DNA of 16,921 nucleotides from an uncultured Sulfurovum sp. (GTDB lineage Bacteria > Campylobacterota > Campylobacteria > Campylobacterales > Sulfurovaceae), in the NCBI GenBank assembly GCA_902727905.1, contig CACVAR010000166.1, positions 9,956 to 26,876 of the forward strand. The letters are read 5' to 3'. This document shows positions 14,520-16,921 of this stretch, piece after piece. Positions within the stretch are counted from its first letter, which is position 1. Every line of letters starts with the position of its first letter. Under the pieces are notes generated by a model. That model had not been told where the DNA came from and searched no databases. It saw only the letters and a list, made by a program, of their open reading frames with translations. Position numbers and translations under genes: made by a program.

Positions 14520-15152
14520 TTATTTTACCCGACCATCCACAACAGGTACAAAAAAACAAGGTTCAATTACTTCTGAAGTAATCTTTCCATCTCTTTTATA
14601 AAAACGCGTAATAATTTGTAGACCATTTTGTTCTATGGGAGCCAATAAAATTCCTCCCTCTGCTAATTGTTCAAAGAGTACAGCTGGGACTTCTTTTGCT
14701 GTTGCAGAAAAAAGTATTCTTTCAAATGGGGCATATGCTTTCCAGCCTCTTTGTCCATCATCGAAACGGGTAAATATATTATTGATTTTTTCGCTACGAA
14801 AGCGTTCTTTTGCCTCTTTAAGTAAAGAGTCTATACGTTCAATGGTGAAAACACGACGACAAAGCTTAGAAAGTATGGCTGCCTGATAACCAGACCCACA
14901 GCCTACTTCTAAAACAGAGTCTACCCCTCTAAGTTCAAGGTGCTGTGTCATTTTTGCAACAGTCAGAGGTGAGGATATCCATTGGTTTTGTTGCATAGGT
15001 AAGGCATCTAATTTAAAAGCTATTTGACCAAAGCCTTTAGGAACAAAACGCTCACGATTTACTTCTAAAAATGCTTCTCTAACATGGCTGTAGAGTGTGA
15101 ATGTTTTTTCAATCTCTTCTATCATTAACACTTGCTTTACATTCGTTGTCAA
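14520..15152 (-). CDS. pcm: Protein-L-isoaspartate O-methyltransferase
   Basis: The cytosolic enzyme methylates L-isoaspartyl residues with S-adenosylmethionine, starting repair of aged proteins. The 210-residue length matches the family. SAM-binding motif I is VLEVGCGSGYQAA (80-92). The segment NQWISSPLTVAKMTQHL (56-72) is the substrate-side motif with a QWISSPL variant. FTIERI (102-107), DGQRGW (132-137), RILFSATAKEVP (145-156) and LAEGGILLAPI (163-173) complete the fold. The longest frame starts at TTG (15150-15152) with no clear binding site; the ATG at codon 10 is the alternative, so the start is uncertain by nine residues. It is probably a housekeeping gene at the edge of the polysaccharide locus. 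A short 5-bp inverted repeat follows its stop without a T-run, so read-through into wecB is possible. Confidence 0.95.
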   Translation of the reverse strand: MTTNVKQVLMIEEIEKTFTLYSHVREAFLEVNRERFVPKGFGQIAFKLDALPMQQNQWISSPLTVAKMTQHLELRGVDSVLEVGCGSGYQAAILSKLCRRVFTIERIDSLLKEAKERFRSEKINNIFTRFDDGQRGWKAYAPFERILFSATAKEVPAVLFEQLAEGGILLAPIEQNGLQIITRFYKRDGKITSEVIEPCFFVPVVDGRVK

Positions 15153-15265
15153 TTCACTATCACCATGTACCTAGAATTCTCAAATTATTTTATCCAAAAT
15201 GTGATTAAATAATGTTATTGGAGCGCTAAATATATAAAACTATACAAACTTAAAAATAAGTACTC

Positions 15266-15276
15266 TTTGCTATAAT
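15266..15276 (+). promoter_or_regulatory. Extended -10 promoter of the DUF937 gene
   Basis: TTTGCTATAAT contains a perfect TATAAT (15271-15276) preceded by TGC, an extended -10 element. Transcription would start near 15283 and give a leader of about 22 nt carrying AGGA 5 nt before the ATG. The A/T-rich tract upstream replaces a classical -35. Confidence 0.65.
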
Positions 15277-15304
15277 CTAGTATATTATCATAAAAAGGAA
15301 CAAC

Positions 15305-15853
15305 ATGGCTGGATTAATTGACATGGTTATTAACAACCCTGCTATTGCTAAAAGTATTGCAAAACAAGTAGGTATTGATGTAGGAGATGCTGGATCTATC
15401 ATTGGACAACTAGCACCTATATTAATGGGTGGTGCAAAAAGTAATTTGAACAGTGAAAAAGACTCAGGTGGTTTACTTAAGCATATAGAGCAAAGTAACT
15501 ATGCTGACATCTTTGATAAACCAGAAGCACATGTAAATGATGGAAACTTTAAAAACATGGGTAACGATATCTTGGCTGAATTAACTGGTTCAAAGGAAAA
15601 TTCAAGAGAAGTAGCACGTCATGTTGAACAAGAAACGGGTATGAGTTCAAGTATCATTAAAAGTGTTTTACCAATGCTAGCACCTATGATTATTGGGGCT
15701 TTGACTAAAAAGTCTGCACCAAGTCTTGGTGGTCATTCTTCTAGCCAAAGTTCAAGTATGACTGATATGTTAAGTGGACTCATCGATCAAGATAATGATG
15801 GTTCAGCCATTGATGACATTATGGGAATGGCAGCTAAGTTCATTTTCAAATAG
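15305..15853 (+). CDS. DUF937 family protein
   Basis: A 182-residue soluble protein with the DUF937 pattern. Alternating hydrophobic helices end in GxLAPILMGG-type turns: IIGQLAPILMGGAKSN (37-52) and later IIKSVLPMLAPMIIGALTKK (117-136). A Ser/Gly-rich linker (138-151) follows. The C-terminal LSGLIDQDNDGSAIDDIMGM (156-175) then resembles the D(x)D(x)DG loop common at the end of this family. Its function is not established; some relatives are simply annotated as YidB-like. No signal peptide is seen, so it is probably cytosolic. It is divergent from pcm across 152 bp, with its own extended -10 promoter and a good AGGA binding site. There is no evident link to polysaccharide synthesis. Confidence 0.9.
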   Translation: MAGLIDMVINNPAIAKSIAKQVGIDVGDAGSIIGQLAPILMGGAKSNLNSEKDSGGLLKHIEQSNYADIFDKPEAHVNDGNFKNMGNDILAELTGSKENSREVARHVEQETGMSSSIIKSVLPMLAPMIIGALTKKSAPSLGGHSSSQSSSMTDMLSGLIDQDNDGSAIDDIMGMAAKFIFK

Positions 15854-15875
15854 TCCTAAACCAATCAACTTTCAA

Positions 15876-15916
15876 TATCCTATTGTATACTTTCACTTAC
15901 AAAATATAATAGGATA
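15876..15916. repeat. Inverted repeat flanking the lipoprotein promoter
   Basis: TATCCTATT (15876-15884) and AATAGGATA (15908-15916) are exact 9-bp inverted arms separated by 23 bp. The 9-mer ATACTTTCA also occurs twice in direct orientation (15887-15895 and 15914-15922). No T-run follows, so it does not look like a terminator for the DUF937 gene. It encloses the candidate promoter. Confidence 0.5.
15883..15910 (+). promoter_or_regulatory. Candidate sigma70 promoter of the TPR lipoprotein gene
   Basis: TTGTAT (15883-15888) and a perfect TATAAT (15905-15910) are separated by 16 bp. A start near 15917 would leave only about 5 nt before the ATG at 15922, excluding most of the AGGA at 15911-15914 from the message. 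Either the transcript is almost leaderless, or the gene is mainly read from the upstream DUF937 promoter. Confidence 0.45.
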
Positions 15917-15921
15917 CTTTC

Positions 15922-16692
15922 ATGAAAAAACTAAGTACCATACTTCTTACTGTTCTAATTTTTGTAGCTTGTTCTCCTTTAGAAAAAGGTTTACACCCCA
16001 ATATTTCTGATTCAAGCAAAGAGAAATATTTACGACAAGCTAATATTTTAAACAATAAAGGAGTAGATGCCTATCATAAAAAAGAGTACCAAACTGCCAT
16101 AGCTTATTATCAACAATCTATTGCTATTAAAGAAGCTACTTTAGGTACTGAAGACCTGAACACAGCTACTTCCTATAATAACCTTGGACTGATTTATAAA
16201 CAAACCAGAGAGTATAAAAAAGCACTGGCTTACCTCACAAAAGCTTTACAAGTAAGACAAAAATCTTTAGGGAAAAACAACAGTAGTACGGCTGAAAGTT
16301 ACAATAATTTGGGAACACTTCATGCAAGTATGGGAGACATTCAGCAAGCGATGAACTTAACGACCCAAACCATTCATATTAAAGAACGTATTATCCAGAA
16401 AGAACAAGCCGACATGGCTATTTCATATACAAACTTGGCTGTTTTAGAGGAAGTACAAGGTAATAATATGCAGGCAATGTCTCATCACAAAAAAGCACTG
16501 GAAATAAATAAAAAATTATTTGGTAAAGAGCATGATATTACACAGAATAACTACAAAAATATTGCTCAACTGTACTTCGCAACCCAACAGTATGAAAAAG
16601 CAAAAAAGTATGCCTCACATATTGTCAAAGAAGAGGAAATTCGTCTAAAAGACATTGAGATAACTGAAAAAAGCAAAACTAATAGATGGTAA
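15922..16692 (+). CDS. TPR-repeat lipoprotein
   Basis: A 256-residue envelope lipoprotein. The first 16 residues form a type II signal peptide ending in FVAC, with Cys17 as the lipidated residue; Phe at -3 is less usual but acceptable. Residues 40-241 are five tetratricopeptide units of 42 residues each (40-81, 82-123, 124-165, 166-207, 208-241). Each has a Y.N(L/I)G/A-type first helix and an A..(Y/H)..KAL.I second helix, followed by a short LG.(E/N)(H/D)..T loop, as in kinesin-light-chain-type TPRs. Such scaffolds mediate protein-protein contacts, here probably at the inner face of the outer membrane. The ATG has AGGA 7 nt upstream. Its last 14 bp overlap the convergent nitrilase gene. A partner cannot be named. 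A link to the polysaccharide locus is not supported, since three other genes intervene. Confidence 0.9.
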   Translation: MKKLSTILLTVLIFVACSPLEKGLHPNISDSSKEKYLRQANILNNKGVDAYHKKEYQTAIAYYQQSIAIKEATLGTEDLNTATSYNNLGLIYKQTREYKKALAYLTKALQVRQKSLGKNNSSTAESYNNLGTLHASMGDIQQAMNLTTQTIHIKERIIQKEQADMAISYTNLAVLEEVQGNNMQAMSHHKKALEINKKLFGKEHDITQNNYKNIAQLYFATQQYEKAKKYASHIVKEEEIRLKDIEITEKSKTNRW

Positions 16693-16921
16693 TCATACGC
16701 CTTACCCGTTGAACATCTTTTAAGTCTATCTTCTTTTTAATGACTTCTAAGCCATCATCAGCACAAACCTCTCCCCAGGGAGAAATAACAGCTGAAGAAG
16801 AAGCCATGTCATCATCTGCTGAATTAGATAGTACAACAAAACATTGATTAATTATGGCTAAAGCACGTCCTAGTGTCTCAAAATGCTCTTTCCGAGTTTT
16901 ACCCCATCTAGCAGGAATAAT
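16679..16921 (-). CDS. Carbon-nitrogen hydrolase (nitrilase superfamily), C-terminal fragment
   Basis: An open minus-strand frame enters from the right edge and ends at TAG (16679-16681), giving 80 residues. The segment PARWGKTRKEHFETLGRALA, followed by IINQCFVVLSNSADDDMASS, SAVISPWGEV and a final ID...V..VR..I pattern, matches the C-terminal third of nitrilase-family amidohydrolases. These hydrolyse C-N bonds through a Glu-Lys-Cys triad. The catalytic residues lie beyond the window, so activity and substrate cannot be judged. WG..R..HF..LGRALAIINQCFVVLSNSA is typical of small-amide or omega-amidase-like branches. It converges tail to tail with the TPR lipoprotein gene, overlapping it by 14 bp, and no terminator fits between them. 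Confidence 0.88.
   Translation of the reverse strand: MIPARWGKTRKEHFETLGRALAIINQCFVVLSNSADDDMASSSAVISPWGEVCADDGLEVIKKKIDLKDVQRVRRMITIY

Noticed and set aside
14304..14576. Plus-strand open frame antisense to the wecB start and pcm end.
   Set aside because: It crosses the wecB promoter region, has no binding site and has low-complexity A/T-driven codons.
15774..16010. Plus-strand frame bridging the DUF937 and lipoprotein genes.
   Set aside because: It overlaps both real genes out of frame and has no recognisable content.
1..16921. CRISPR arrays, tRNA or rRNA genes, transposases or integrases.
   Set aside because: No regularly spaced repeats, RNA gene signatures or mobile-element proteins were seen on either strand.

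Overview
The window is AT-rich, Gram-negative chromosomal DNA. It most resembles a free-living Campylobacterota bacterium (Sulfurimonas/Sulfurovum/Arcobacter-like). This is inferred from base composition, codon use, sigma70-type -10 boxes without clear -35 boxes, and the style of the Pcm and DUF937 proteins. No database search was possible, so the taxonomy is tentative.

The left two thirds (1 to about 10800) is one long minus-strand operon for an exported polysaccharide. In transcription order it encodes a secreted heparin-lyase-like jelly-roll protein, a secreted NodB-type polysaccharide deacetylase with three tandem repeat modules, a Wzx-type flippase, a Wzy-type polymerase/ligase, a GT4 glycosyltransferase, a cytosolic protein of unknown function (possible alpha/alpha toroid), an AsnB-type amidotransferase, a FemAB/GNAT-like acyltransferase, and the first 32 codons of a second deacetylase. 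That last gene runs off the left edge; it starts at a GTG inside the end of the acyltransferase gene. Gene junctions from the flippase down are overlaps or gaps of at most 8 nt, so translation is probably coupled.

Divergent from this operon, across a 150 bp intergenic region, is a Wzc-type polysaccharide co-polymerase/tyrosine autokinase (10947-13250). It converges on wecB (13274-14419, minus), which makes UDP-ManNAc from UDP-GlcNAc. A hairpin with a T-tract lies between them. Together the genes describe a Wzy-dependent capsule or exopolysaccharide pathway: precursor (WecB), assembly (GT4), flipping, polymerisation, chain-length control and export (Wzc), and tailoring (deacetylases, amidotransferase, acyltransferase, lyase-like protein). 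The initiating phosphoglycosyltransferase, the outer-membrane Wza exporter and most glycosyltransferases are not here and presumably lie elsewhere.

Right of about 14500 the content looks like ordinary chromosomal genes: pcm (protein repair methyltransferase, minus), a DUF937 protein (plus), a lipoprotein with five 42-residue TPR units (plus), and the C-terminal 80 residues of a nitrilase-family amidohydrolase (minus) that overlaps the lipoprotein gene tail to tail. No tRNA, rRNA, CRISPR array or insertion sequence was found, and no stretch over 300 bases lacks a gene.
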